A stretch of 7,104 nucleotides of DNA from Planctomycetota bacterium (GTDB lineage: Bacteria; Planctomycetota; Phycisphaerae; SM23-33; FEN-1343): assembly GCA_013203365.1 (NCBI GenBank), contig JABMQG010000228.1, forward strand, positions 1 through 7,104, read 5' to 3'. Made by a program: the position numbers and the translations under genes. The notes beneath the pieces were generated by a model. The model was not told the DNA's origin, made no database searches, and saw only the letters and a program-made list of their open reading frames with translations. Positions 1 to 6,320 of this stretch are shown piece after piece (within the stretch, counting starts at the first letter, position 1; each line of letters starts with the position of its first letter).

Positions 1-429
1 GGATTGACTTACTTTCTTGGCTCGCAATACGGCGAGGCGGAGGCATTTCCACACCCGCACAACGTCTATCTGGAATGGCTGCTTGACAACGGCATAATCG
101 GCTTCATTCCGGTGATCTTGTTTTATGGCATAGTGGTAGTAACAGGCGCAAGCCTATTCAGAGACACTAATCCCTGGTGCGCGGCCGCCGGTGGGATCGC
201 ACTGTCGCTGGTGCTGGTCCAACTGATAGCCGGCATCGGCAGCCAGCATTTCTATCCTGGCGAGAGCACGCTGGGAATGTGGGTGGCGATCTTCATGGCC
301 TTGCGGGTTCGCATCGAACGCGCAATGGTCGTAGCAGGAGCCGGCGGCCGGGAGCTTGAAACTGCCGATTCGGAACGGGCCGGCGGTAGTTGCCGTGTTC
401 GGGCCGAACTTCCGGCTTGCGACCGCTGA
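1..429 (+). CDS. O-antigen ligase/polymerase family protein, C-terminal part (5' end outside window)
   Basis: The reading frame is open from base 1 and stops at TGA 427-429, so only the last 142 codons are present. Near the visible N-terminus is the motif HPHNVYLEWLLDNGIIG (about residues 18-34 of the visible part). It matches the conserved histidine-containing periplasmic loop and following helix of the Wzy_C/WaaL family, typically 'HNxYLxxLxexGxxG'. Hydrophobic segments follow at about residues 31-53, 58-80 and 88-100 of the visible part, and then a polar, Arg/Glu-rich tail of about 40 residues. Family members are inner-membrane proteins that polymerise O-antigen-like repeats or ligate glycans to an acceptor in the periplasm. 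Ligase and polymerase cannot be told apart from this fragment. It is followed after 32 bases by the sulfotransferase gene, which suggests cotranscription. The TTG at position 4 is in frame but is not the true start, because the recognisable domain is cut by the window edge. Confidence 0.85.
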   Translation, partial: GLTYFLGSQYGEAEAFPHPHNVYLEWLLDNGIIGFIPVILFYGIVVVTGASLFRDTNPWCAAAGGIALSLVLVQLIAGIGSQHFYPGESTLGMWVAIFMALRVRIERAMVVAGAGGRELETADSERAGGSCRVRAELPACDR

Positions 430-461
430 GGGCGTAACACTATATCAGTACGGAAGCGACA

Positions 462-1439
462 ATGGCTCAATTAGGCTATATTCTGGCGGCTAGTCATTCA
501 GGATCGACGCTCCTGGCCATGTTGCTAGGCTCTCATCCTCGCGCCTGCACGGTGGGCGAGCTGAAGCTTGTGCCAGCCGCCATGGGCGATGTCGATCGGT
601 ACCGGTGTTCCTGTGGGAGCTTGATTCGAGCTTGTTCGTTTTGGAGTGAGCTGACCAATCGGATGGCCCGCCGCGGCTTGCCGTTCGACATTGCCGACGC
701 GAGAACGGACTATCAAGGCGTACACACTTGGTATTTGAAGCGACTTCTTTCTCCGCTGCATCGCGGTCCGATGCTGGAGCATATTCGCGACTTCGCCCTT
801 TCCGTCTCGCCAACGTGGCAGTCGCACCTGCCCAGGACCCATTGCCGCAACGCCGCCCTGACGCAGACCATTGCCGAACTGACCGGCAGCACAGTTATCG
901 TTGACTCTTCGAAAGGGACCCTTCGCCTGAAGTACCTGTTGCTCAACGGCGATCTGGAAGTCAAGGCCGTCAGGCTTATTCGGGACGGGCGGGCCGTCGC
1001 GCTGACATACATGGACCCGCTGGGATTCGCCGACGCCAGGGATCCGATGCTTCGCAATGGAGGCACGCCGGGCAACAGGCAGATCAGGCGACTGACGATG
1101 GCACAGGCCGCCCACCAGTGGAAGCGAAGCAACGAGGAGGCTGAGCTGCTCGTGGCCGGCCTGGACGCATCGAAATTGATCGAGGTCCGATACGAGGACT
1201 TGTGCCATGCCCCGACAGAAACTTTGGATCGCATCTTCACCTTCCTGAACCTGGAGCCGTTGGGGCGGATACCGAGATTTCGCGACGTCGACCATCATGT
1301 GGTAGGCAACGGGATGCGGCTGGATTCGACGGAGGAGATCAAGCTGGACGAACGTTGGCGATCAGTGCTGACCGAAGTCGACCTGAGGCAGTTCAACGCG
1401 GTCGCCGGTCGACTGAACCGGCGATACGGGTACGAATGA
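462..1439 (+). CDS. Sulfotransferase family protein (PAPS-dependent)
   Basis: A 325-residue protein with the two signatures of PAPS-dependent sulfotransferases. The 5'-phosphosulfate-binding loop is at residues 9-18 (AASHSGSTLL), directly after the first beta strand. The 3'-phosphate-binding region is at about 169-182 (RLIRDGRAVALT, with Arg174 and Arg177). A C-terminal segment VRYEDLCHAP...FLNLE (about 240-262) is typical of bacterial Sulfotransfer_3-like proteins, as is the CxC(x6)CxFW cluster (Cys49, Cys51, Cys58, Trp61). Length is normal for the family. The ATG at 462 is preceded by GGAAG at 452-456, five bases away, and the binding loop starts nine residues later, so there is little room for another start. 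It has no signal peptide and should be cytoplasmic. Between a ligase and a flippase it probably sulfates a sugar of the exported glycan or a lipid-linked precursor. The acceptor is inferred from context only. Confidence 0.88.
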   Translation: MAQLGYILAASHSGSTLLAMLLGSHPRACTVGELKLVPAAMGDVDRYRCSCGSLIRACSFWSELTNRMARRGLPFDIADARTDYQGVHTWYLKRLLSPLHRGPMLEHIRDFALSVSPTWQSHLPRTHCRNAALTQTIAELTGSTVIVDSSKGTLRLKYLLLNGDLEVKAVRLIRDGRAVALTYMDPLGFADARDPMLRNGGTPGNRQIRRLTMAQAAHQWKRSNEEAELLVAGLDASKLIEVRYEDLCHAPTETLDRIFTFLNLEPLGRIPRFRDVDHHVVGNGMRLDSTEEIKLDERWRSVLTEVDLRQFNAVAGRLNRRYGYE

Positions 1440-1500
1440 GTCGTGTTTTTTCGCTTCACCGCGGCGCCGGCGATCCCGGGAGCAGGCATACTGAGCTTAC

Positions 1501-3099
1501 ATGACAACGGAAACCATAAAATCCGACCTGCCCAGCCAAGAGGGTGTTGATATACCAGGGCGCGACCTGACCGGGCAAGACCGAATGATCGGCAATATCT
1601 TCGCCAGTTGGGGCACCCAGTTTGTGTACCTGGCCGCTGGGTTCATTCTTCCAAGGGCTATCCGCAGTATCACCGGCAGCGACGTGATGCTCGGATGGTG
1701 GGATTTCGGCTGGTCCCTGGTGGCGTACTTTTCCCTGGTGAACGGCGGGGTGACTTCCTCGGTTAATCGCTATGTAGCCAAGTACCGCTCCGTCGGCGAT
1801 ACCAAGGGGGTGAACGAGGCCGTTTCTTCGGTGACCTACCTTCTGTTCATTATGGGGATAGTTGTCGCCCTGCTGTCGGTCGCGGTGGCAATTATCGCGC
1901 CTTGGCTGCTGGCAGAGAAAGTCGGGGCACTTGCCGGCGATGTCAAGTGGATGATCCTGCTGCTGGGTCTGGGCATGGCTGTTCAGACGGCATTGTCCAG
2001 TTACGGCGGTGTGGTGACAGGCTGTCACCGCTGGGGATGGCAAAATGCCGTCTACGCGGTGGCCCAGATAGGCACTGTGGTCGGTATTGTTGCCGTATTG
2101 CTGGTTGGCGGGCGGCTGGCGAGCATGGCGATTGTTGTTCTTGCAGGCGAACTGGTATGCAGAGTATGGCTGGTCATCCTGGCCTATCGCTTTTACCCCG
2201 GGCTTAAGGTGCGCCTGTCGCTTGCCCGCTGGGGTACGGCCCGCGAAATGCTGGCTTTTGGCATAAAAACGTTCATTCCGCGGCTGGGTGAGCTGCTTGC
2301 CAATCAGACGGTGAGCATAATACTCCTGTCCTGGCTGGGACCGGCATCGCTGGCCTTCTTCAGTCGGCCGGGGAGCCTTGTCCGAAATCTTCGGACATTT
2401 GTGGCGAGGTTCTCCTTCGTTCTTGTGCCCACAGTCAGTTCGCTGCAGGCGGCGAATCAGCATGGGCAGTTGCAGGACCTGTTTGTCAAGGCATCTCGAT
2501 ACAGTGCTTATCTCGTTTTGCCCATTGTCCTGGCACTGACGATCCTGGGAGGCCCGCTGATCATGGTGTGGATGGGTTCGGAGAAATACAACCTGCCGAT
2601 CCTGACGGCAGTTCTGGCCTTGGGACAGTGTGCATTTGTCATACAACTTCCCATCGTCAGCGTGCTTACCGGCATGAACGCCCACGGCCGGGCCGGATTG
2701 GCCAACTTTGTGGCCAGCGCTTGTGCCGTCGTCTTGGCCTTGTTGGCCGTCGGGCCGCTGGGGTGGGGGCTGGTGGGTGCGGCCGTGGCAGTGGCGATAC
2801 CGCTTACCGTTGCCAATGCCTTTTACATACCCTTGCACGCCTGTCGTCGGCTTGATATTCCCGTTGCGCGTTATTTTCGCCAAGCATACGCCGGGCCGAT
2901 ACTCTGTACCGTGCCGTATTGCCTGTGCCTGGTGGCCGTCCGAGTCATTTTCAACGATAGGCCGAAAACCATGCTGTTGTCGGCGGCCGCGGCGGGGGCT
3001 GTGGTGCTGGCGATCACATACTGGCGCAGCGCGCTGCCGCCGTCTTTCAAAAGCAGACTGTCCGACGGGCTAAGAAGATTCATCAAGCGAGTGCGCTGA
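1501..3099 (+). CDS. Polysaccharide flippase, Wzx-like (MOP superfamily)
   Basis: A 532-residue integral membrane protein with about 12-14 hydrophobic segments, starting after a polar N-terminal stretch of about 30 residues. Clear ones are at about 33-54, 66-84, 110-137, 150-172 and 180-200, with further pairs up to 500. The pattern, the early segment NIFASWGTQFVYLAAGFILPR and the closing Arg/Lys-rich tail fit the oligosaccharide flippase (Polysacc_synt) group of the MOP superfamily. That group translocates undecaprenyl-linked oligosaccharides from the cytoplasmic to the periplasmic leaflet. An in-frame TGA at 1492-1494 prevents an upstream start. The ATG at 1501 has only a weak ribosome site (GAG at 1493-1495, or GGGAGCAGG 14 bases upstream), and Met29 at 1585 is a possible alternative that would remove the polar leader. 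It lies 61 bases after the sulfotransferase gene and 48 before the deacetylase gene, probably in the same operon. A teichuronic- or exopolysaccharide-type exporter of the same superfamily remains possible. Confidence 0.85.
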   Translation: MTTETIKSDLPSQEGVDIPGRDLTGQDRMIGNIFASWGTQFVYLAAGFILPRAIRSITGSDVMLGWWDFGWSLVAYFSLVNGGVTSSVNRYVAKYRSVGDTKGVNEAVSSVTYLLFIMGIVVALLSVAVAIIAPWLLAEKVGALAGDVKWMILLLGLGMAVQTALSSYGGVVTGCHRWGWQNAVYAVAQIGTVVGIVAVLLVGGRLASMAIVVLAGELVCRVWLVILAYRFYPGLKVRLSLARWGTAREMLAFGIKTFIPRLGELLANQTVSIILLSWLGPASLAFFSRPGSLVRNLRTFVARFSFVLVPTVSSLQAANQHGQLQDLFVKASRYSAYLVLPIVLALTILGGPLIMVWMGSEKYNLPILTAVLALGQCAFVIQLPIVSVLTGMNAHGRAGLANFVASACAVVLALLAVGPLGWGLVGAAVAVAIPLTVANAFYIPLHACRRLDIPVARYFRQAYAGPILCTVPYCLCLVAVRVIFNDRPKTMLLSAAAAGAVVLAITYWRSALPPSFKSRLSDGLRRFIKRVR

Positions 3100-3128
3100 A
3101 ACGCACGCGGCACTCCGGCCATATCGCC

Positions 3129-3134
3129 AGGAGG
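3129..3134 (+). promoter_or_regulatory. Shine-Dalgarno site of the deacetylase gene
   Basis: AGGAGG is a perfect anti-16S match, but it lies 13 bases before the ATG at 3148, longer than the usual 5-9. No ATG, GTG or TTG in the same frame lies closer to it, so 3148 is kept as the start. Confidence 0.6.
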
Positions 3135-3147
3135 CATCATAAGCAAC

Positions 3148-4197
3148 ATGAGATACGCAGTGAGGCATTTGGTGTTGTGGGTGTTCCGGTACCTTGGGGT
3201 TTTCCATGTCTGGCGCTTTCTACGACGCAAAGACGTCACGATTGTCCTGATTCATGGGGTTATGGACAGCGAGGATCAGCCGACTTGGTCGCCCATGCGG
3301 CCGCAACTGTCCAGGCGCTGGCTCCGGCTATACATGCGTGCCCTTTCAAAACACTACAATTTCATTTCACTGCAAGAGGCCGTGGATATGCTCAGCGGCA
3401 AGGTCCCGCTGCAACCTTACAGTCTCGTGTTCACGTTTGATGACGGCTACCAAAACAACATTACGCACGCCATGCCCATCCTGCGGCGTTACAACGCCAC
3501 GGCCACGATCTTCTTGACGACCGGCCACGTGGATAATCGAAAGCCATTCTGGTTCGATAGGCTGGATTATGCGCTTCAGTTGGCGCCGGTTCGTTGCAGG
3601 GAGATTCAGCTTGGCCTGAGGGCAGGCGAGTTGGACGTCACGGATACCAAGACGCTTGCCGCAGCTTTTGCCAAACAGCGAAACCTCGCCAAGGCCCGGC
3701 AGGGGTCCGATGTCGAGTTTCTGGCGGAGATGGAGGGTATGGCCTCGGCGTTGGAGAGCGACTCCGGCAGGAGTTTGGCTGACATTAGCGAGAAAGACGA
3801 CTGGTCTGCGGTGCTCTCCTGGTCGGAAATCCAGGCCGCCGTCGGCGACGGCGTGATGTTCGGCAGCCACACAGTCGACCACGTTCGTCTTGGGCTTGTT
3901 GACGCCGCCACCGCCGACGAGCAGATGAGGCGCTCGAAAGAGGCGATCGAGGCGCACACGAATCGCCCTTGCATACACCTGGCCTATCCGAACGGCAGTT
4001 TCAGCGCCGAGACCATTCGCCTGGCCGGCGAATGCGGCTATATTTGCGCGGTCACAACCGAGGAAGGAACGAACCGGCCCGGGGATGACCTGCTGAAGCT
4101 CCGCCGGATCACAATGCCGACAAACACCCCCGTTTCGGATATACTGGCAAGGGTTTGCGGGCTGTCGCATGCCTTGGGGCGATTGGAACGCCGATGA
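3148..4197 (+). CDS. Polysaccharide deacetylase (NodB / carbohydrate esterase 4 fold)
   Basis: A 349-residue protein with the NodB motifs in order. Motif 1 is TFDDGY (residues 96-101, with Asp98 the expected catalytic base and Asp99 a metal ligand). Motif 2 is SHTVDH (240-245, with His241 and His245 as the other metal ligands). A motif-3-like AYPNG follows at 279-283. The family removes N- or O-acetyl groups from sugars such as GlcNAc in a metal-dependent way. The stretch between motifs 1 and 2 is long and includes a FWFDRLDYAL segment that I associate with deacetylases of exopolysaccharide clusters. There is no convincing signal peptide; the N-terminus has a short hydrophobic stretch followed by Arg/Lys, so a cytoplasmic or membrane-bound location is open. 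It follows the flippase gene by 48 bases. Its stop codon overlaps a downstream ATG (ATGA 4194-4197), which suggests that another gene was once translationally coupled to it. All key residues are present and it should be functional. Confidence 0.9.
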   Translation: MRYAVRHLVLWVFRYLGVFHVWRFLRRKDVTIVLIHGVMDSEDQPTWSPMRPQLSRRWLRLYMRALSKHYNFISLQEAVDMLSGKVPLQPYSLVFTFDDGYQNNITHAMPILRRYNATATIFLTTGHVDNRKPFWFDRLDYALQLAPVRCREIQLGLRAGELDVTDTKTLAAAFAKQRNLAKARQGSDVEFLAEMEGMASALESDSGRSLADISEKDDWSAVLSWSEIQAAVGDGVMFGSHTVDHVRLGLVDAATADEQMRRSKEAIEAHTNRPCIHLAYPNGSFSAETIRLAGECGYICAVTTEEGTNRPGDDLLKLRRITMPTNTPVSDILARVCGLSHALGRLERR

Positions 4198-4259
4198 AAG
4201 TAGTTCCATTTCCGACAGGTCCGGCTCCAATTGTTCGCCCTGGCGTACAATCTCGGTAA
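4194..4259 (+). pseudogene. Possible truncated start of a lost gene (21 codons)
   Basis: An ATG at 4194 overlaps the deacetylase stop as ATGA, with GGAA at 4185-4188 in a suitable position for ribosome binding. It opens a frame reading MKVVPFPTGPAP and ends at TAA 4257-4259. From about 4216 the DNA instead codes, in another frame, for the transposase remnant, so only the first few codons could belong to the lost gene. The stop overlap is typical of coupled operon genes, which is the main reason to list it. The open frame is too short to exclude chance and I do not recognise the protein. Confidence 0.3.
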
Positions 4260-4470
4260 CTTCCTGCGAAGGCTGGCCCTGCCCAACTACGTGAAGCATT
4301 GGTCGCTGACAACGCTGAGGGAGAAGTTGATCAAGATCGGAGCCAAGGTGGTGTCCGGCGCTCGCTACATAGTGTTCCAGATGGCGGAGGTTGCCATCCC
4401 TCGCGGGCTGTTCCGGGCAATCCTCGAACGGATTCGACGGCTCAAGCCCACCTCCGTAGTGTTCAGATGA
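4204..4470 (+). pseudogene. IS1380-family transposase remnant (C-terminal ~85 residues)
   Basis: The frame is open after TAG 4201-4203 and ends at TGA 4468-4470. From about 4219 it reads VRLQLFALAYNLGNFLRRL, then KHWSLTTLREKLIKIGAKV and FQMAEVAIPRGLFRAILERI. I recognise this as the conserved C-terminal block of IS1380-family (DDE_Tnp_1-fold) transposases, which are usually about 430-480 residues long. The large N-terminal part with most of the DDE catalytic domain is absent, and the preceding bases are the end of the deacetylase gene. The fragment is therefore a 5'-truncated relic and cannot be active. The retained part is well preserved, with no internal stop or frameshift, which suggests the truncation is fairly recent. 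TTG 4231 could serve as a start, but there is no reason to think the piece is expressed as a protein. Confidence 0.85.
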
Positions 4471-4503
4471 CGCGGGCTGCTGCTGAGATCACAGTAAACG
4501 CAA

Positions 4504-4529
4504 GGGGACAGCGGAGGTGGTCTGTCCCC
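4504..4529. repeat. REP-like palindrome (8-bp arms)
   Basis: GGGGACAG (4504-4511) is perfectly complementary to CTGTCCCC (4522-4529) around a 10-base loop. A competing small hairpin uses the same right arm: CCCC 4526-4529 pairs with GGGG 4533-4536 across GAC. The 'GTGGTCTGTCCCC...GGGGAAAAC' wording resembles dispersed GGGGACAG-type palindromes that I recall from several bacterial genomes, some associated with REP-type transposases; this is memory, not a search. No T-run follows, so it is a poor intrinsic terminator. Confidence 0.5.
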
Positions 4530-4724
4530 GACGGGGAAAACGCGCCTTTCCGAGCCTGCGGATGCGGGCTTAGAAGCTGTCCGGAAGGTCGGCAAGGGCT
4601 TGGGAGGCCGGGAATTCGCTTGTCGAAACGCCAAGAGCCCCGTAGAATGGCGAACATCGCTAACGGTGGTCGGCGGCGAGCAGTCATCTGGGAAATGTCG
4701 GGCAACAAAACTGGACCAGAGACA

Positions 4725-5729
4725 ATGGACCTGAGAAGCATACTCGTTTGTCCGAAGTGCCGCTGTTCATTACCCCTAACGGACGACGTGGCCGTGCGTG
4801 GCGGTTCGGCTGTCGTATGCCGGAAATGCGCGGCAAGATTCCCGGCGTTGGACGGATCGATCGATTTTGCACTGGAAGGTTCGGACGAGAACGGCGCGGA
4901 AAGGTCGCATTACGATCGCAAGTACGCGGCACAGCGTGATGAGCGGCAGGCGCCCTTCGATGCCGGCGCATGGCATCGCCGCTGGCACGATCGTCATTGG
5001 CCTGAGTGCCAGGTCATCCTTCGCCGGCTTGGCGATGTCCGAGGAAAGCTCATTCTCTGCATTGGCAACGGGTCGTCGGTCAAGGAACTCTACTTGGCGC
5101 ACCTTGGGGCGCACGTAATCCACTCAGACTTGTCGATTACCGGCGTGCTCCAGGCCAAGAACGCTTACTCTCTTGAGGCATTCTCCGAACGGGTTGCGTT
5201 TCACGCGTTCGACGCGTACCGCATCCCCTTGGCTGATTCATCGGTCGATGTAGTCTACGGTTTTGAGTTTGTTCACCACTTGCCTGACCTGACGGGCTTT
5301 CTCGCGGAGGTTCGCAGGGTGTTGAAACCGGGCGGGTTCTGCCTGTTCCTGGACGCCGCATACTCCCCATTGTGGCAGGGGCTCAAGAAGACTGTCCTGT
5401 GGCCCATGATGAAGCTTTCCCACACCCTGTACCGACGGTCGCCGGAGGATCTGCGTGCGACAGAAATCGGTGGATACAAGGAAGCTGAACTGTCCAGGAT
5501 GGCCGAGGGACTGGGCCTTGTGAACGGGCAGTTCGACCGGATGACGTTCTTCCATTACATTCTCACACACGCGGTGGGCGGGATCCTGGGATGGCGCTTG
5601 CCGCACATGTTCTACAAGGCGCCGGGATACGTGGGCCGCGCATTGGACAGCACGGTGACCGCTGTCGTGCCAGCCCTCCGTGGAAGTAGGATCGACATGG
5701 TGTGGGGATTCGAGAAACCGGGGCAGTGA
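4725..5729 (+). CDS. SAM-dependent methyltransferase with N-terminal Trm112-like zinc ribbon
   Basis: A 334-residue protein from the ATG at 4725. Residues 5-48 form a Trm112-like zinc ribbon with CPKC (Cys9, Cys12) and CRKC (Cys32, Cys35), ending in the typical FPALDGSIDF. A class I methyltransferase domain follows. Motif I is ILCIGNGSS (110-118), the post-beta-2 acidic residue is Asp135 in HSDLS, and later come VDVVYGFEFVHHL and the Methyltransf_11 segment RRVLKPGG. Such proteins are common in glycan and natural-product clusters and methylate small molecules or sugars; the acceptor here is unknown. The frame stays open for 142 codons upstream, but that part is Arg/Gly-rich, covers the IS tail and shows no domain, so it is not taken as coding. 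Another in-frame ATG at 4695 would add ten residues. The ribosome site is weak (GGA 4713-4715). Everything from the zinc ribbon to the C-terminus looks intact, so the gene seems functional despite the scars on both sides. Its promoter may lie in the IS remnant. Confidence 0.82.
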   Translation: MDLRSILVCPKCRCSLPLTDDVAVRGGSAVVCRKCAARFPALDGSIDFALEGSDENGAERSHYDRKYAAQRDERQAPFDAGAWHRRWHDRHWPECQVILRRLGDVRGKLILCIGNGSSVKELYLAHLGAHVIHSDLSITGVLQAKNAYSLEAFSERVAFHAFDAYRIPLADSSVDVVYGFEFVHHLPDLTGFLAEVRRVLKPGGFCLFLDAAYSPLWQGLKKTVLWPMMKLSHTLYRRSPEDLRATEIGGYKEAELSRMAEGLGLVNGQFDRMTFFHYILTHAVGGILGWRLPHMFYKAPGYVGRALDSTVTAVVPALRGSRIDMVWGFEKPGQ

Positions 5730-5761
5730 TGGAAGAGCCGCGCTTTTGGAACCCGCATTTT

Positions 5762-5790
5762 CGTGTCGCGGGCATCTTGCCAGCGACACG
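5762..5790. repeat. Strong stem-loop, possibly a dispersed palindromic repeat
   Basis: Bases 5762-5774 (CGTGTCGCGGGCA) pair with 5778-5790 (TGCCAGCGACACG) over 13 positions with one mismatch and a three-base TCT loop. It starts 32 bases after the methyltransferase stop. The downstream bases (TTCTCATATA) contain only a loose T-rich stretch, so a rho-independent terminator is possible but weak. In one frame the region reads NPHFRVAGILPATR. I recall 'VAGILPAT'-like strings from many short hypothetical ORFs of Planctomycetota and Verrucomicrobiota, which would fit a dispersed palindromic repeat rather than a gene. That link is from memory. Confidence 0.6.
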
Positions 5791-5826
5791 TTCTCATATA
5801 CGCTCTTAGGCCGCCAGGTCCGATTC

Positions 5827-5830
5827 GGAG
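5827..5830 (+). promoter_or_regulatory. Shine-Dalgarno site of the truncated gene at 5837
   Basis: GGAG lies six bases before GTG 5837. Correct spacing together with the hydrophobic N-terminus encoded from that GTG makes it likely that a real gene began here. Confidence 0.5.
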
Positions 5831-5836
5831 TCATCC

Positions 5837-5935
5837 GTGCGAGTTTACCTGCTGTTTGCATTAACAGGCATCTGTGCACTATATGCCATCAATACATGCA
5901 GTGGAGCATTTCACCAATCCAGCAAGGGTTTTTAA
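5837..5935 (+). pseudogene. 5' fragment of a membrane-protein gene (about 18-20 native codons)
   Basis: From GTG 5837 the frame reads MRVYLLFALTGICALYAI, a basic residue followed by a hydrophobic stretch, which looks like a first membrane segment or signal anchor. It ends at TAA 5933-5935 after 32 codons. From about 5886 the same DNA is read in another frame as methyltransferase, so the last 12-14 codons here are probably not native. The start resembles what I remember of O-antigen ligase/polymerase-type proteins of exosortase-linked clusters, which begin with a similar 'MR(v/l)YLL(f/l)AL(t/v)G' helix. Identification from 18 residues is weak. It is best seen as a gene cut by a deletion. Confidence 0.45.
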
Positions 5936-6320
5936 GGAATTCGCCCGAGTTCTACGACCAGGCGGACATCTTCTCGTGATGGCTCCCAACAAGTGGCACC
6001 CGCCGATCATGGCCGCTAGAATATTGCCGCATTGGGTCAGGCAGTTGGTCAATTACGTTGTGACGGGCACCTATTATCAGGATATGTTTCCTACGTACTA
6101 CCGTGCCAATACGATCGGGTCTCTCAGGGACGCCGGTACAGCCGCCGGTCTGGTCCCGTTGAAGATCGAGTACGTCTCAAACCATCCGCAGTACTGCATG
6201 TTCTCCGTGTCCGCTTACCGCCTGGCGACCCTGATCGAGAAAAGACTCTTGCGGCAAAATCGTTTCGCCTGGCTGCGTGAGCGTATCATAGGCCATTTTG
6301 TTCAACCGAAAGCCTGCTGA
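5874..6320 (+). pseudogene. Methyltransferase, C-terminal half only (N-terminal SAM-binding part deleted)
   Basis: The open frame runs from an in-frame TAA at 5862-5864 to TGA 6318-6320. It encodes SIHAVEHFTNPARVF followed by ARVLRPGGHLLVMAPNKWH and FPTYYRANT. This is the second half of a Methyltransf_11/23 domain: the motif III/IV helix, 'RVLRPGG' and the strand after it, then a C-terminal lobe. The motif I glycine loop and the acidic residue after beta 2, which hold SAM, are missing. They are not found in any frame between 5730 and 5873, so this is a deletion and not a simple frameshift. GTG 5874 and ATG 5883 are possible starts, but a protein made from them would lack the cofactor site. 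It differs from the methyltransferase at 4725 and is not an obvious duplicate of its C-terminus. The retained part has no internal stops, so the event may be recent, or a catalytically dead domain may be tolerated. Confidence 0.75.

Larger units (their letters stand above)
4204..4705 (+). mobile_element. 5'-truncated IS1380-like insertion sequence remnant (right boundary uncertain)
   Basis: The left boundary is between the deacetylase stop (4197) and the first transposase-like codons (about 4216). The right boundary cannot be set from the window, because the other terminal repeat needed for comparison is lost with the left end. The bases GGGAAATGTCGG at 4690-4701 resemble what I remember of some IS1380-type ends, and they lie just before the next gene, so I provisionally close the element there. 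The 254 bases from 4471 to 4724 contain no convincing gene. They hold the palindrome at 4504-4529 and otherwise look like IS tail or decayed intergenic DNA. Confidence 0.5.

Noticed and set aside
525..1298. Open frame of 257 codons on the - strand
   Set aside because: It is antisense to the sulfotransferase, which has clear catalytic motifs; the minus product has none.
1432..1451. Possible intrinsic terminator after the sulfotransferase gene (ACGA/TCGT stem followed by six T)
   Set aside because: The stem is only four base pairs with one possible wobble pair and overlaps the stop codon. The T-run alone does not make a terminator, and the next gene follows after 61 bases in the same direction.
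1461..1470. Self-complementary CGGCGCCG between the sulfotransferase and flippase genes
   Set aside because: A short GC palindrome is expected by chance in DNA of this composition and no second copy or regulator context is visible.
1456..2883. Long open frame (475 codons) on the - strand
   Set aside because: It is antisense to the flippase gene. Its translation is full of Gln, His, Arg and Pro with no domain or membrane pattern, as expected from the mirrored codon phase of a GC-rich gene.
3367..4299. Open frame of 310 codons on the - strand
   Set aside because: It mirrors the deacetylase gene and crosses the IS junction; no recognisable motif.
4299..4724. 142-codon upstream extension of the zinc-ribbon methyltransferase
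   Set aside because: It overlaps the transposase remnant in another frame, is rich in Arg and Gly and has no domain. The family normally begins a few residues before the first CxxC.
5778..5806. Possible -35 box TTGCCA upstream of the truncated gene at 5837
   Set aside because: At 16-18 bases downstream there is no acceptable -10 hexamer, and the TTGCCA belongs to the hairpin arm.
5729..5809. Small frame from ATG 5729 (26 codons) overlapping the methyltransferase stop
   Set aside because: Its sequence is produced by the hairpin repeat at 5762-5790; strings like VAGILPATR are better explained as a translated repeat than as a protein.
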